IMG/VR virus record: IMGVR_UViG_3300031576_000161
Span: 1 to 39,089 of that record
Reading direction: 5' to 3' (one strand)
DNA length: 39,089 nt
Origin: a virus
Shown here one piece after another: positions 6,120 through 15,303 of this stretch (positions within the stretch are counted from its first letter, which is position 1; each line of letters opens with the position of its first letter). Below the pieces are notes generated by a model. That model was given only the letters and a program-made list of their open reading frames with translations, searched no databases and was not told the origin of the DNA. Both the position numbers and the translations under genes were made by a program.

Positions 6120-6675
6120 CGGTGAAGATGAAAAAAGGCAAGACGCCTATGTTGAAGCAAGATTACAGGGAGTCCCTAAGCCTGAAGCCGGCGCACTTGC
6201 CGGCTATCCCCCAGCCAGCATATCAAGGCTTGAAACGCCTGGTACGCCGACTTATAGCAAAATCCAAAAAGCCCTCGAATCTCAAGGCATTAATGAGGAT
6301 TTTTTGGCGAGTGAGTACCGTAGAGGTATGGCCGAAGCCGCTTCGCCGCAAGGCCGGGTCGGGGATTACACGGCGCACTCCAAATATTTGTTGCAACTGT
6401 CTTACTTGATGGGCTATGGAAGAAAAGACCCCACCGTTGCCGTCCAGATCAACAACCCCGGAAATACCATCAATCAAGAACATGACCCTGAGCGAACTAG
6501 AATCGCTCTCGAAGAAGCTACAGCTATATTGCGAGTTCTCCAAGCAGAGATTGAGTCTCGAAAGCCTGCCGGGGTTCCTTCAGGAGGCCCTGAAGTTACC
6601 GATGTATCCGCACATGCTGGAGTGGTGCCGCCTGGTGATGGAACACGACAAGTTACTAGTGGAGGCGGCGCGTGA
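6106..6675 (+). CDS. terminase small subunit
   Basis: This 189-residue protein probably recognises phage DNA and hands it to the large subunit for packaging. The N-half has the helix-turn-helix-like pattern of small terminases (RQDAYVEARLQGVPKPEAGA then AGYP..SISRLE). A middle helical region follows, and then the VAVQINN segment near 118-124 typical of where such proteins end. The last ~65 residues are Pro/Gly/Ser-rich and are encoded over the N-terminus of the large terminase in another frame, so they are probably constrained by that gene. Assignment rests on position and pattern. Confidence 0.7.
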   Translation: MRGFSGEDEKRQDAYVEARLQGVPKPEAGALAGYPPASISRLETPGTPTYSKIQKALESQGINEDFLASEYRRGMAEAASPQGRVGDYTAHSKYLLQLSYLMGYGRKDPTVAVQINNPGNTINQEHDPERTRIALEEATAILRVLQAEIESRKPAGVPSGGPEVTDVSAHAGVVPPGDGTRQVTSGGGA

Positions 6676-7954
6676 CCATTTTAAAAGCTCTTTTTTCTCG
6701 TTTACATACCCGCTTTATTTGGTTCAAAAAATCAAGCCCCCGAAAGAGCCTGTGGGGATTGCCCTTTTCTCATATTCAGAAGATCAATCATCGCACAATC
6801 TCAAAAGAATACGCGAGACGATCGAAACGAATCTATACCTTAAATGGCTCAAGCCTAAGCAGAAATATAAGGTATGGGATTCTAGGACTCTTGATCTTTC
6901 CAATAGCTGTTGGATCGAATCTTATGGCTTCGGTTCTACCTTTCGTGGCCGACACCCTAAGTATATTATCGTTGACGATCCATGCAAGGATCACGGGACA
7001 ATGAGCATAGAACAGCAGATTCAATTTTTCAGCGGCGTCCTTGTGCCGGCGCTCAAGAGCAAGGGGCAGGGGCAGATGATCGTTACTGGAAACCCTGTTG
7101 ACAAGATAGACTTCCTTGAATGGCTTGAAAAAAACAAGGCGTTTGAGAAAAGATTTTATCCAGTAATGGATGAGCGAGGAAGGCCGTTAGCAGAAGATCA
7201 TTACGATATTCAGGCGATAGAAGATAAAAAGTCAATGATTCCAGCTCATATCTTCGCCAGGGAGTACATGCTTAAAAGAGTATCTAGTGAGGACTCAAGA
7301 TTTAAAGAAGAATGGATTCAATACTATGATGCCGGCGAGATACAGGGAAAGACGCTCTATAAGGTAATGACGATTGATCCGGCCTTAAAGCCCGGCGGTG
7401 ACGCGCTAGGGTGCGTTGTTAGCGGCATGGACGCTTACGGTAACGTGTATATCCTAGACCGGATGGGCTGGCGCGGTGATTTAAAACAGGGGATAAGCAA
7501 ATTGGTTGACTTAATGATCGAGCATAGGCCAGATTACATAGGCGTTGAGACTTTCGCTTTCCAGAAGATGTATCAGGTGTGGCTTGAAGAAGAAATCCTG
7601 GCCAGGGACATTTACTTCGCGGTCAATGAGCTTGGCCGTGATTCAAAGAAATCTAAATCCGCTAGGATCGAGTCATTGCAACCAAAGTTGGCTCAAAGGA
7701 AAATGTTCTTTCGGCCCGAACACAAGCCATTAGTGGACCAGCTTCTATTATGGGACCCGCTATCAGAACATAACGACGATGACGAAATAGACGCACTAGC
7801 CTACTCCGTTCCATTATGGACTACACCACATGACGATAAACCGGCGGAGCCGGAGGGGCCTAAGGCTGGGACGTTTATGGCAGAGCTAGAGGAAATGCGG
7901 AGTGCGTCTGACAAAGGTTATTTAAGCAAGCTGTTTCAGGACTTTACGGCATAA
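6482..7954 (+). CDS. terminase large subunit
   Basis: This is the ATP-driven packaging motor with a nuclease domain, 490 residues from the chosen ATG. The ATPase part has a Walker A-like AARDHFKSS near residues 62-70 and Walker B YIIVDD near 161-166, with GSTFRGRHP just before it. The RNase H-like nuclease has TIDPA (D near 299), YIGVET (E near 356) and DDDEIDA (D near 434 and 437). The Walker A lies at the very end of the small-terminase frame, so a real overlap is unavoidable. The start at 6482 gives 194 bp of overlap; the upstream ATG at 6416 gives 260 bp. Neither has a strong ribosome site. Confidence 0.9.
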   Translation: MTLSELESLSKKLQLYCEFSKQRLSLESLPGFLQEALKLPMYPHMLEWCRLVMEHDKLLVEAARDHFKSSFFSFTYPLYLVQKIKPPKEPVGIALFSYSEDQSSHNLKRIRETIETNLYLKWLKPKQKYKVWDSRTLDLSNSCWIESYGFGSTFRGRHPKYIIVDDPCKDHGTMSIEQQIQFFSGVLVPALKSKGQGQMIVTGNPVDKIDFLEWLEKNKAFEKRFYPVMDERGRPLAEDHYDIQAIEDKKSMIPAHIFAREYMLKRVSSEDSRFKEEWIQYYDAGEIQGKTLYKVMTIDPALKPGGDALGCVVSGMDAYGNVYILDRMGWRGDLKQGISKLVDLMIEHRPDYIGVETFAFQKMYQVWLEEEILARDIYFAVNELGRDSKKSKSARIESLQPKLAQRKMFFRPEHKPLVDQLLLWDPLSEHNDDDEIDALAYSVPLWTTPHDDKPAEPEGPKAGTFMAELEEMRSASDKGYLSKLFQDFTA

Positions 7955-7955
7955 T

Positions 7956-10295
7956 ATGGCTAGGGCAAAGAAAACAGATAACATAGACAAGGTAACCGGG
8001 GAAGTTTGGGATGCCATGGTGGACCATCTTCAAAAAACAGATGATGGGCATTCTCATGACGGGATAGATTCCAGGGTTGTTGCTATATCTAGCAATCTTG
8101 TCAGCCACAGCATTGGCGGAAATACCAGCGGAACCCTTGCGCTTATAAGCTCTGGCATTCTTCTTTTGGCTGGTGGTAATAACATAACTCTAAGCCAGGC
8201 CGCCAATACGATTACGCTATCCGCCGCCAGCCAAACAATACAGACTCAAAATAGATTTAACTTGACGTTAAGCGGAAACACGAGTGGCATATTAGCGGAA
8301 ATTTCTTCAGGCACGCTGACATTGGCCGGTGGGAATAATATTACCCTTTCTCAAGCCGGCAATATAATCACAATCTCCGGCCCAACCACAGTTGCCCAAT
8401 CCGTTGAAAGCCAATCTATCGGAATGTCGAATATTGGCAATACTGTTGGAACTACCGGGATGGCTAGTGGTGGGCAGGTCCAGTTTGTTTTTGCTGGCGG
8501 CAACAACATCACGCTAAGTCAATCCCTTAATGGAGCCTCTGGAACGATATCAATTTCAGCTTTTAATCAAACAGCCCCCGTTGTATCCAATGCCATCCAG
8601 AGTGTCGGTTCTGCCACAAACTCCGGGACTAATACAAGTAGATTCGCGGCTGACGATCATGCGCACGCAGGGGTGCCTGTTGCCGGTATCAGTGGAGGCA
8701 ATACCTTAGGGGACACTGGCTCTCGTTATGGCTCAGTTTTATTCGCCGGAGGCAATAACATTACATTGTCCGGTGCTACTGCTGCCGGCGGCCAAACCAT
8801 AACCATCTCAGCTTTTAATCAAAGCGTGCAGGCCATTGGTACGCAAACGCTCGGTATGAGCAATCTTGGCAATACATCTGGAACCACAGGTACGGCCACT
8901 GGAACAGGAGTTCAGTTCTTGTTCGCAGGAGGCAATAACATAACTCTGAGCCAGTCAATCAACGGGGCCTCCGGGACAATAACGATATCTGCGGCCAATG
9001 AAACGCAGACAGTCCCCCCAATAGGCACAGCCGTAAAAGAGGTTGCTTCTGCTGGTTCCACTGGTACGATTACCCGCTTTGCGCCAGAGGATCACGCGCA
9101 CAGAGGCTTGAACCTAATACAGATTACCGGCAACACATCAAACACTTCAAACATCGTTTACGGCTCTGTTTATCTTGCCGGTGGGAACAACATAACGCTG
9201 TCTCAGGTTTCAGGCGCAGGTGTCGCAACCATAACCATAAGCGCAGGCGCAGGTGGTGGTGCTGTTGTCTCAAACGCAATCCAAGAAGTTGCCAGTGCGA
9301 CCAATTCTGGCACAAACACCAGCAGATTCGCAGCAGACGACCACGCGCATAGGGGCATAAACCTAGTCCAGATATCCGGCAATACATCAAATACGAGTAA
9401 TGTAATTTACGGCTCCGTCTATCTAGCTGGTGGGAACAATATCACGCTGTCACAGGTTTCGGGAGCCGGTGCCGCAACAATAACCATAAGCGCAGCCAAT
9501 GCAGGGGCCGGTGCAGCCCGGTCTTTTTTTCAATGGCCTGACGATGTTGCCAATTCATCCGCCTGGCAAGTATCTGGATCAACACGGTGGCTAGAGCCGG
9601 TCTATATCCCATACGACATATCAGTGAGCTACATTAGGATGCCAGTTACAATGTCTTGCGTTGGAAGTATGGCGAGTGTGGCTACTGCGGCGAATGCAAC
9701 AAGGGGTATGACTCTTTCAAGCACTTTCCATTACGGATTTTATACGCACAATGTCGGAGCAAGCTCTAAAAGCCTAATCTCTTATGCCACAAGCTCTGGT
9801 TCTTGGGTTCAACAAGCCAGAGTAAGTGCCGGAGCAGTTGGTTCTAACTGGACAACCGGGCATACTATCTCATTCCCTAGAGAGGGCGGAAACACTGATT
9901 TTACTAGTTCAGCGGCGGCGACTGTAACGAACATAACCATGCAGTCATCTCAACTTTCTGATTTCACTAATCTCAGATTCCTAGACCTTCCATTTGCCAC
10001 ATCTTTATCCGCAGGTCCTTATTGGTTTATGTGGAATAGCTCAACATCAATCTCAACAAGTGGAACCGCGAATTACTCAACGCTGAGGATTTTAGCCAGC
10101 AACTTTGTCATTACTCAGCCAAGCCAAGCAATAAACATGTTGGGTTCGGCAACCAATTCTTCCAATCAATTTAGGCAGGGCCTTGGAAGTTGGACCACAA
10201 ATGCCATCGGGACTACGGCCTCTATAGCTCTTTCTGGAATCTCAACAAGCGCGTCTAATCCAATCGTCCATTTCCAAATGATAAGGCAAGCATGA
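7956..10295 (+). CDS. repeat-rich tail fibre / receptor-binding protein
   Basis: The 779-residue product has seven AGGNNITLS modules, most followed by an ITIS strand, and three RFA(A/P)(D/E)DHAH segments, between about residues 60 and 520. This periodic beta-shaft resembles phage fibres. The N-end (residues 1-45, KVTGEVWDAMVDHLQ) is the likely virion-attachment part. From about residue 525 (SFFQWPDDVANS) the sequence becomes non-repetitive and aromatic, a probable receptor-binding head. It begins two bases after the terminase stop and overlaps the following glycosyltransferase by four bases. Confidence 0.8.
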   Translation: MARAKKTDNIDKVTGEVWDAMVDHLQKTDDGHSHDGIDSRVVAISSNLVSHSIGGNTSGTLALISSGILLLAGGNNITLSQAANTITLSAASQTIQTQNRFNLTLSGNTSGILAEISSGTLTLAGGNNITLSQAGNIITISGPTTVAQSVESQSIGMSNIGNTVGTTGMASGGQVQFVFAGGNNITLSQSLNGASGTISISAFNQTAPVVSNAIQSVGSATNSGTNTSRFAADDHAHAGVPVAGISGGNTLGDTGSRYGSVLFAGGNNITLSGATAAGGQTITISAFNQSVQAIGTQTLGMSNLGNTSGTTGTATGTGVQFLFAGGNNITLSQSINGASGTITISAANETQTVPPIGTAVKEVASAGSTGTITRFAPEDHAHRGLNLIQITGNTSNTSNIVYGSVYLAGGNNITLSQVSGAGVATITISAGAGGGAVVSNAIQEVASATNSGTNTSRFAADDHAHRGINLVQISGNTSNTSNVIYGSVYLAGGNNITLSQVSGAGAATITISAANAGAGAARSFFQWPDDVANSSAWQVSGSTRWLEPVYIPYDISVSYIRMPVTMSCVGSMASVATAANATRGMTLSSTFHYGFYTHNVGASSKSLISYATSSGSWVQQARVSAGAVGSNWTTGHTISFPREGGNTDFTSSAAATVTNITMQSSQLSDFTNLRFLDLPFATSLSAGPYWFMWNSSTSISTSGTANYSTLRILASNFVITQPSQAINMLGSATNSSNQFRQGLGSWTTNAIGTTASIALSGISTSASNPIVHFQMIRQA

Positions 10296-11008
10296 AACAT
10301 AAAGATAATTTCGCCTTATTTCAGGGACTTCATAACGCCAGCATTGAGGCGGCTAGACAAAGGATATCCAAGGGCCAGACCTATAAGGACCTTTCAACAG
10401 TGGTTATCATCCCGACTCGCGGCATGGTCCATATGAAGGTTCTAATGTCCTGGCGCGGCCTTATCCAACCCATGAACCAAAAGGTTTTCTGGCTTCCTGT
10501 TATTGGGATGGAGGTTGGAGAAGCGTATAACTGGGCCGTTGAGCAAGTCTTAGCCAATCCTGAGCTTTCCAAGTGGAAATACATCCTGACGCTTGAGGAA
10601 GATAACATGCCTCCTCCTGACGGACTGATGAGACTCTATGAGGGCATTGAAAAGTTCGATGTTGTAGGTGGGCTTTACTGGACGAAGGGGGTGGAGGGTC
10701 AACCAATGATTTATGGCAATCCTGGCGTAATGCCAAAAAATTTCATACCGCAAATGCCGACCCAAGATGCTCTCCAAGAAGCCAATGGTCTTGGAATGGG
10801 ATTTAATCTTTTCAAAATGTCTATGTTCAAAAAAATACAAAAGCCGTGGTTTAAGACGCTTCAACACTACGAACCAGGCGTTGGGACCAGAATGTACACG
10901 CAAGACCTGTATTTTTACGAGAACGCGGCTAAGAGTGGATTTAAATTCGCTTGCGATACAAGAGTTAAGGTCGGACACTTTGACGCGCAGAACGACATGA
11001 TATGGTAA
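10292..11008 (+). CDS. glycosyltransferase-like protein (GT-A fold)
   Basis: The 238-residue protein has STVVIIPTRG at about 35-44, then EED at 102-104 in a YILTLEEDNMPPPDG context. This acidic triad is where GT-A enzymes bind the metal and sugar nucleotide. A later GLGMGFNLFK and YTQDLYF segment fits the acceptor side. Overall it resembles the second GT-A protein at 17878-18669. It overlaps the fibre gene by four bases, suggesting action on a virion or surface glycan. Substrate is unknown. Confidence 0.75.
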   Translation: MKHKDNFALFQGLHNASIEAARQRISKGQTYKDLSTVVIIPTRGMVHMKVLMSWRGLIQPMNQKVFWLPVIGMEVGEAYNWAVEQVLANPELSKWKYILTLEEDNMPPPDGLMRLYEGIEKFDVVGGLYWTKGVEGQPMIYGNPGVMPKNFIPQMPTQDALQEANGLGMGFNLFKMSMFKKIQKPWFKTLQHYEPGVGTRMYTQDLYFYENAAKSGFKFACDTRVKVGHFDAQNDMIW

Positions 11009-11018
11009 AGGAGAAAGA

Positions 11019-11567
11019 ATGCCAGCAGTAGCCGAAAGACCGAAAAAGAAAACGGCGATAGAAACCATTAAGTTGGACATAGCTTGCGGTCAAACCAAGC
11101 AACCCGGATATGTCGGAATTGACATATCAAAAATTCCTGGGGTGGATATTGTACATGATCTTGAAAAAACTCCGTGGCCTATTAAAAACAACTCTGTCTC
11201 CGAGGCGTTCTGTTCGCACTTCATCGAGCATGTCAAAAACCTCCCGGCCTTTATGGACGAACTGCACAGAGTCCTGGTTGTTGGTGGGAAGGCCGCTATC
11301 GTTTGCCCTTACTACACATCAATGCGATGTTGGCAAGACCCATTTCATATTAGAGCCATCTCTGAGGCCACATTCCTTTATTTCAATAAAGACTGGAGAA
11401 TTTCTCAAAAATTGGATCACTACCCAATCGCCTGTGATTTCGACTTTAGCTACGGTTACGCATTCTACCCAGAATGGGCCGCGAGGCATGAGGAAGCCCG
11501 AGCATTTGCGTTGAAGCACTATAACAATGTGGTGTCTGACATACATGTAACTTTGGTGAAAAAATAA
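11019..11567 (+). CDS. SAM-dependent methyltransferase (type 11-like)
   Basis: The 182-residue product has KLDIACGQ (residues 18-25) as the SAM-binding loop, GIDIS (33-37) as the acidic strand end, and a FIEHVKN / LHRVLVVGGKAAIV stretch typical of class I small-molecule methyltransferases. AAGGAGAAAG precedes the ATG. It shares the end of its stop with the next start. The neighbouring glycosyltransferase suggests methylation of a sugar or glycolipid; this is inferred. Confidence 0.8.
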   Translation: MPAVAERPKKKTAIETIKLDIACGQTKQPGYVGIDISKIPGVDIVHDLEKTPWPIKNNSVSEAFCSHFIEHVKNLPAFMDELHRVLVVGGKAAIVCPYYTSMRCWQDPFHIRAISEATFLYFNKDWRISQKLDHYPIACDFDFSYGYAFYPEWAARHEEARAFALKHYNNVVSDIHVTLVKK

Positions 11568-11845
11568 TGGGAACATACGATTCAAAGCCATTTGATAGGG
11601 ACAAATTTAAGGCCCACCCATTTGAAACCAGGGAGAGGTATCAGGATAGGCGTCTTGGACAACATGGCCCAGATAATACAGACAGCTTAAAAGCCACGTC
11701 GGCAGAGTTCAATATAGACTCTCTTAATGATTACGAACTCATGATGTATTTAGATGAAATGTTTACGAAAATACAGGGACAAATAAAAGAAAGGCGCGGA
11801 AAACACGAACTAAGAATTAAAGGCGGTGTGGGGCCAAATGCCTAA
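11567..11845 (+). CDS. hypothetical charged protein before the portal gene
   Basis: This 92-residue hydrophilic protein is rich in Asp, Arg and Lys and has no recognised domain. It starts on the last base of the methyltransferase stop and ends eight bases into the portal gene, so it belongs to the packed late operon. A small head-assembly role is possible from position only. Confidence 0.65.
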   Translation: MGTYDSKPFDRDKFKAHPFETRERYQDRRLGQHGPDNTDSLKATSAEFNIDSLNDYELMMYLDEMFTKIQGQIKERRGKHELRIKGGVGPNA

Positions 11846-13592
11846 GAAATCTAACATTGCTCCTGCCGAAATCCAGAAATGGATGGGAATGATTAAGCAG
11901 GCTGAAACCATCCGATCTGAGGCGGACAATAAGTACGGCTATACGCGGGCTATACAGATGTACCAAAACGATTTTGCATCGGCCATGCCGTCATTTATGA
12001 CGGATGTGGATATTGTTCCAATTAACGAAGTGTACGCATTCACCAAGGCATTTATCCCCTCCGTGTATTCACGCGATCCATTCATTGCCGTCAATCCCAA
12101 AGGGTCGGACTCAATCGCCAGCGCCAAGATTATTGAGTTGGCTGTGAATGCCTACTGGCGCGACCTGCGGCTTAAGCGGGAGATCAAGCGGGCAATAATG
12201 GATTCCATCCTATGCGGCGACGGCTGGATTAAGACCGGGTACACGGCGGACATAGGCAAAGATGAATCCCAGGTCGAGAACAGCGAGTTTATAAAGAGCG
12301 AAGAAATCTTCGCCACAAGAATATCTTGGAAAAGCATGGTCAAGGACCCTGACGCCATTAATGGGATACATGACGCCAGGTGGGTCGCGCAAAACATAAT
12401 TAAGCCACTTGACATAGTTCGCAAGTCCTCATTATATGAAAACACTAAAGACTTAACTCCGTCAATGATTACGTCATACAAGACTGATCCTCGTTATCCG
12501 TCTATGGCATATCGTCGTGATGAGGAATATATTTCTTTATGGGAGGTATGGGACATTGACAATCAAGAGCAGTTTACGATTGCCGACAACGGCAATAACT
12601 ACCTTACAAAGAAAGATTGGCCCTATGACATGGAGGGATATCCTTATTGCATATTGCGTTTTAATGATAACCCTGATGAGCCGTATGTTCCTAATCTTAT
12701 CGCTTCCTGGGAGCCTCAGCTTTGGGAAAAGATTAAAATTCGATCTATGCAACTGGATCATATTAAGAGGTTCGGTCGGCAGTTAGCTGCCGAAAAGGGC
12801 TCAATGGACCGGGCGGAGATGGACAAATTTATAAAGGGCAAGACCGGCTCTATTATTCAATACAAAGCCAAGATGGCTCCTCCGTCTCCTATACAGTATC
12901 CCCCGGTCCAATCCGATATGTACGCCGTCGAGAACAGGATAGACTTAGATAAGGACAATGTTTCCGGTCAGCCCAATGCCGTTAGATCGGCCCCGCAGCG
13001 TACGCAAAGCCGTACGCTTGGAGAGATTGATAGGCTTATTACGGCTTTCCAGGCCAGGCAGTCTGAGCCGCAGGCGGTTATCGAGGACTTCTCCGGGGAA
13101 GTGGCTTATAAGTTAATAGCCCTGATGAAGCAATTCTTGACTATGCCTAAATTCGTCAGGGCCACCAGAAAACAGGCCGGAGAGATTCAGGCAGCGCTAG
13201 TTGATCCAAATACTGGTGAAAGCCGATTTGATGGGACTGGATTTTCATTCACGAAAGAAGATATCCAGGGAGCCGAGTTTGAGATAGACGTTAGGGCCGG
13301 CAGCACCCTGCCACTTGATAAACAGAGCCGCATGGATTCTGTGGTTAGCCTACTAAAACTTGGCCCGACGCTTGGAATCCAACCTGGTGGTAGAGTATCT
13401 AGGACTCTAGGCAAAAGCCTATTGGCCGACTTTGAGATGAAAGAGGTTGAGAACGCATTTGACCAAGAGATGAAGGAATTAGAAGATCAGAAAATTCTTA
13501 TGCGGGCTCAACAGCAGATGAACCTTGACGCGATGGGCCAAGAGGCCCAGGAAATCAGGGGCCAGATTGAGAGTTTTAAGGCGGGTCAATGA
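11838..13592 (+). CDS. portal protein
   Basis: The 584-residue product, from the ATG at 11838, is predicted to form the dodecameric DNA-entry ring. It has the helical N-region and aromatic core of podovirus-type portals: a DSILCGDGWIKTGYT strand, GYPYCILRFNDNPDEPY, a RSMQLDHIKRFGRQ helix, and a Gln-rich basic stretch (APQRTQSRTLGEIDRL) before the C-terminal helices. Length and position between terminase and scaffold/capsid agree. A GTG four codons upstream is a less likely start. The C-terminus overlaps the next gene by four bases. Confidence 0.8.
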   Translation: MPKKSNIAPAEIQKWMGMIKQAETIRSEADNKYGYTRAIQMYQNDFASAMPSFMTDVDIVPINEVYAFTKAFIPSVYSRDPFIAVNPKGSDSIASAKIIELAVNAYWRDLRLKREIKRAIMDSILCGDGWIKTGYTADIGKDESQVENSEFIKSEEIFATRISWKSMVKDPDAINGIHDARWVAQNIIKPLDIVRKSSLYENTKDLTPSMITSYKTDPRYPSMAYRRDEEYISLWEVWDIDNQEQFTIADNGNNYLTKKDWPYDMEGYPYCILRFNDNPDEPYVPNLIASWEPQLWEKIKIRSMQLDHIKRFGRQLAAEKGSMDRAEMDKFIKGKTGSIIQYKAKMAPPSPIQYPPVQSDMYAVENRIDLDKDNVSGQPNAVRSAPQRTQSRTLGEIDRLITAFQARQSEPQAVIEDFSGEVAYKLIALMKQFLTMPKFVRATRKQAGEIQAALVDPNTGESRFDGTGFSFTKEDIQGAEFEIDVRAGSTLPLDKQSRMDSVVSLLKLGPTLGIQPGGRVSRTLGKSLLADFEMKEVENAFDQEMKELEDQKILMRAQQQMNLDAMGQEAQEIRGQIESFKAGQ

Positions 13593-13909
13593 CCTGTAAT
13601 GGTTGTGGGAATCCGAATGCCCGGCGGATGAGGATTACAAAAGACTATCAATGTTGCGATGGCTGTGGCGGACTTGGGAATGTCAAGCATTCTGACGTGT
13701 ATTTTAGGAACCCTTACTTTGACCCGAACCTAGCAGACCCAAAGAAGCCGGAGCAAAAAGATGGCGTTTGGGTGGAATCTAGGGAGCATAAGGCCAGAAT
13801 TTTAAAAGAGCTTGGACTGAGGGAAGTCGGGGACAGACGGGGCGGGGCGATAAACTTTGACCCCGCCCTAGCGAGAGCGGCAAAGGAGCAAGGACATGGC
13901 CCGCGCTAA
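13589..13909 (+). CDS. zinc-ribbon head-region protein
   Basis: The 106-residue protein starts MTCNGCG and has CCDGCGG near 22-28, a CxxC/CxxC zinc ribbon. A Pro/Asp-rich linker and a basic helix (EHKARILKELGLREVG) follow. Short proteins of this layout are frequent beside portal genes, but the function is not known to me. It starts on an ATGA overlap with the portal stop. Confidence 0.75.
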   Translation: MTCNGCGNPNARRMRITKDYQCCDGCGGLGNVKHSDVYFRNPYFDPNLADPKKPEQKDGVWVESREHKARILKELGLREVGDRRGGAINFDPALARAAKEQGHGPR

Positions 13910-13991
13910 AGCAGAAGTAGTTGTAATAGAAGTGCCTGAACGTGTTGAGCGCCGCCGGCGAGTTGTTAAGAAGAAGAAACGACGTGCTTAA
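13896..13991 (+). CDS. very basic 31-residue peptide
   Basis: This peptide starts at the ATG at 13896 behind GGAGCAAGG and ends in RRRRVVKKKKRRA. The C-half is almost entirely Arg and Lys, so nucleic-acid contact in the head is plausible. It overlaps its upstream neighbour by 14 bases and the next frame by a few bases. A strong ribosome site supports it, but such a short frame remains uncertain. Confidence 0.5.
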   Translation: MARAKAEVVVIEVPERVERRRRVVKKKKRRA

Positions 13992-14142
13992 AGTTTGTGA
14001 ACACATGGTTTGGAGCGATGAAGATATTTGCGAGCCGTGCCTTAAGCGTGATATTGCGAGCATGAAAGAAGCATTTTATAAGTTCAAAGAAATTTTAAGC
14101 AATATGACGCTTAATAAAGGAGGCGCAAAAGATAATGGCTGA
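13984..14142 (+). CDS. small Cys-containing protein
   Basis: From the GTG at 13984 the product is 52 residues, with VCEH and CEPC cysteine pairs and a helical, charged C-half. The frame is open further upstream but overlaps two genes there; an internal ATG at 14005 would lose one Cys. It overlaps the scaffold start by eight bases, with GGAGG for that gene lying inside it. Function unknown; zinc binding is possible. Confidence 0.5.
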   Translation: MLKVCEHMVWSDEDICEPCLKRDIASMKEAFYKFKEILSNMTLNKGGAKDNG

Positions 14143-15001
14143 CACAATAACCCAGGATGGAGTAGCTGATCAAACCGCTGTAACCGCTGAGTCCGACGCG
14201 CATGGCGCTGTCGGAGGGGGCCAGGAACAGACGGCCATTGGCGAAACTGGAGGCGTTCAATCCGAGCAGGGGGACAACGCCAAATTAGGTCCTGATAACC
14301 TAGCGCCGGAGTTAGAGGCACAAAAGAAGGAACTTCTTAGGGATTACCACGAAAAGATGCAGTCAATCGCTTCTGAAAAGAAGCAAAGTCAAGGTGATCT
14401 TGAGAAGTTTAAGCAACACTCAGGGATGCTTGAAAAGCTAATGACGCAGGACTGGTTTAAAGAAGCGTATCAGCTAGAGAGGGAAAAGCGAGACGGCGGA
14501 GTGACTGAGGAAATAACTCCAGATACGCTTCAGACAATCACCAGCGACCCAAAAGCATTTCAGGAATATTTGGATAAGCGGGAAAAAAGGATCGAGCGTC
14601 TTGTTTCCGAGAGGCTAGGTCTAGTCCAAAAAGAAACCGCCAATATCAAGAGCGAGAGGGAATTTGAAACTTTAGCCACGAAGCATTCAGACTTGAGGGA
14701 ATTGAATGATAAGGGAGCTTTAGCGAAATATCTTGATAAAGGCTATGAACTTGAGGATGCATATAGGCTGGCAAAAAATGATGTTGCTCCTAAGCAAACT
14801 GCCGCCAAACTTCAGGAAGAAGCCGCAAAACTCTTGGCAGCCAAACGCGCCGGGGCAGTTGATAAGACCGGCTCTGCCGGAATCAGGGGGAGTAAGGTTA
14901 TCAAGATAAATCCTAAAAAAGTCAGCTTCGATCAACTCTTTGATTTAACTCACAATGAGTTGGCCTCTGGCAATCAGGATTTTGTCTTAGAGAAAGAATA
15001 A
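14135..15001 (+). CDS. scaffold protein (putative)
   Basis: The 288-residue product has an Ala/Gly/Thr-rich disordered N-end (1-60). A long charged coiled-coil-like region follows (about 65-230, e.g. QKKELLRDYHEKMQ and LEKFKQHSGMLEKL). A basic tail with VIKINPKKVSFDQLF ends it. That composition and its place immediately before the capsid gene are typical of procapsid scaffolds. A strong GGAGG precedes the ATG. The call is from position and composition; no catalytic motif is visible. Confidence 0.7.
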   Translation: MADTITQDGVADQTAVTAESDAHGAVGGGQEQTAIGETGGVQSEQGDNAKLGPDNLAPELEAQKKELLRDYHEKMQSIASEKKQSQGDLEKFKQHSGMLEKLMTQDWFKEAYQLEREKRDGGVTEEITPDTLQTITSDPKAFQEYLDKREKRIERLVSERLGLVQKETANIKSEREFETLATKHSDLRELNDKGALAKYLDKGYELEDAYRLAKNDVAPKQTAAKLQEEAAKLLAAKRAGAVDKTGSAGIRGSKVIKINPKKVSFDQLFDLTHNELASGNQDFVLEKE

Positions 15002-15016
15002 CAGGAGGGGTAATAT

Positions 15017-15303
15017 ATGGCGTATAACACGCTACATACTAAAGGTCCCGCTAACGTTGATTCGCTTCTCGCTACTACGCGAGAAACGATTCTTCGGATG
15101 AAGGACTTCCTTCAAGATCAAATCTTTTTGAAGATTGGGCTCTTGAAGTTCTTACAGGAAAAAGCGCAATTGTCTAGCCAAGGTGGTAGCTCCATTTTGG
15201 TCCCGATAATGCAGGGGAAAAATAGCACCGTTGCTTCGTATTCTGGGGACGATGTGATCGACGTGACTGGACAGGAAGGCATGACGATGGCTGTTGGGCC
15301 CCT
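15017..15303 (+). CDS. major capsid protein, exon 1 (interrupted by group I intron)
   Basis: This is the N-terminal exon of the coat protein, about 95 residues, behind a GGAGGGG ribosome site. It reads through RMKDFLQDQIF, KIGLLKFLQE, DVIDVTGQEGMTMAVGP and, if unspliced, stops at 15319 after 100 residues. Related coat proteins continue with an aromatic-basic-Gln-Tyr strand and a TGQE..QNSGE helix. Exactly that (WRQYAGTITITGQE) appears at 16099 in a different frame. The exon end is placed after T15303 because group I introns follow a U, but 15291-15303 all remain possible. The joined protein is about 322 residues. Confidence 0.8.
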
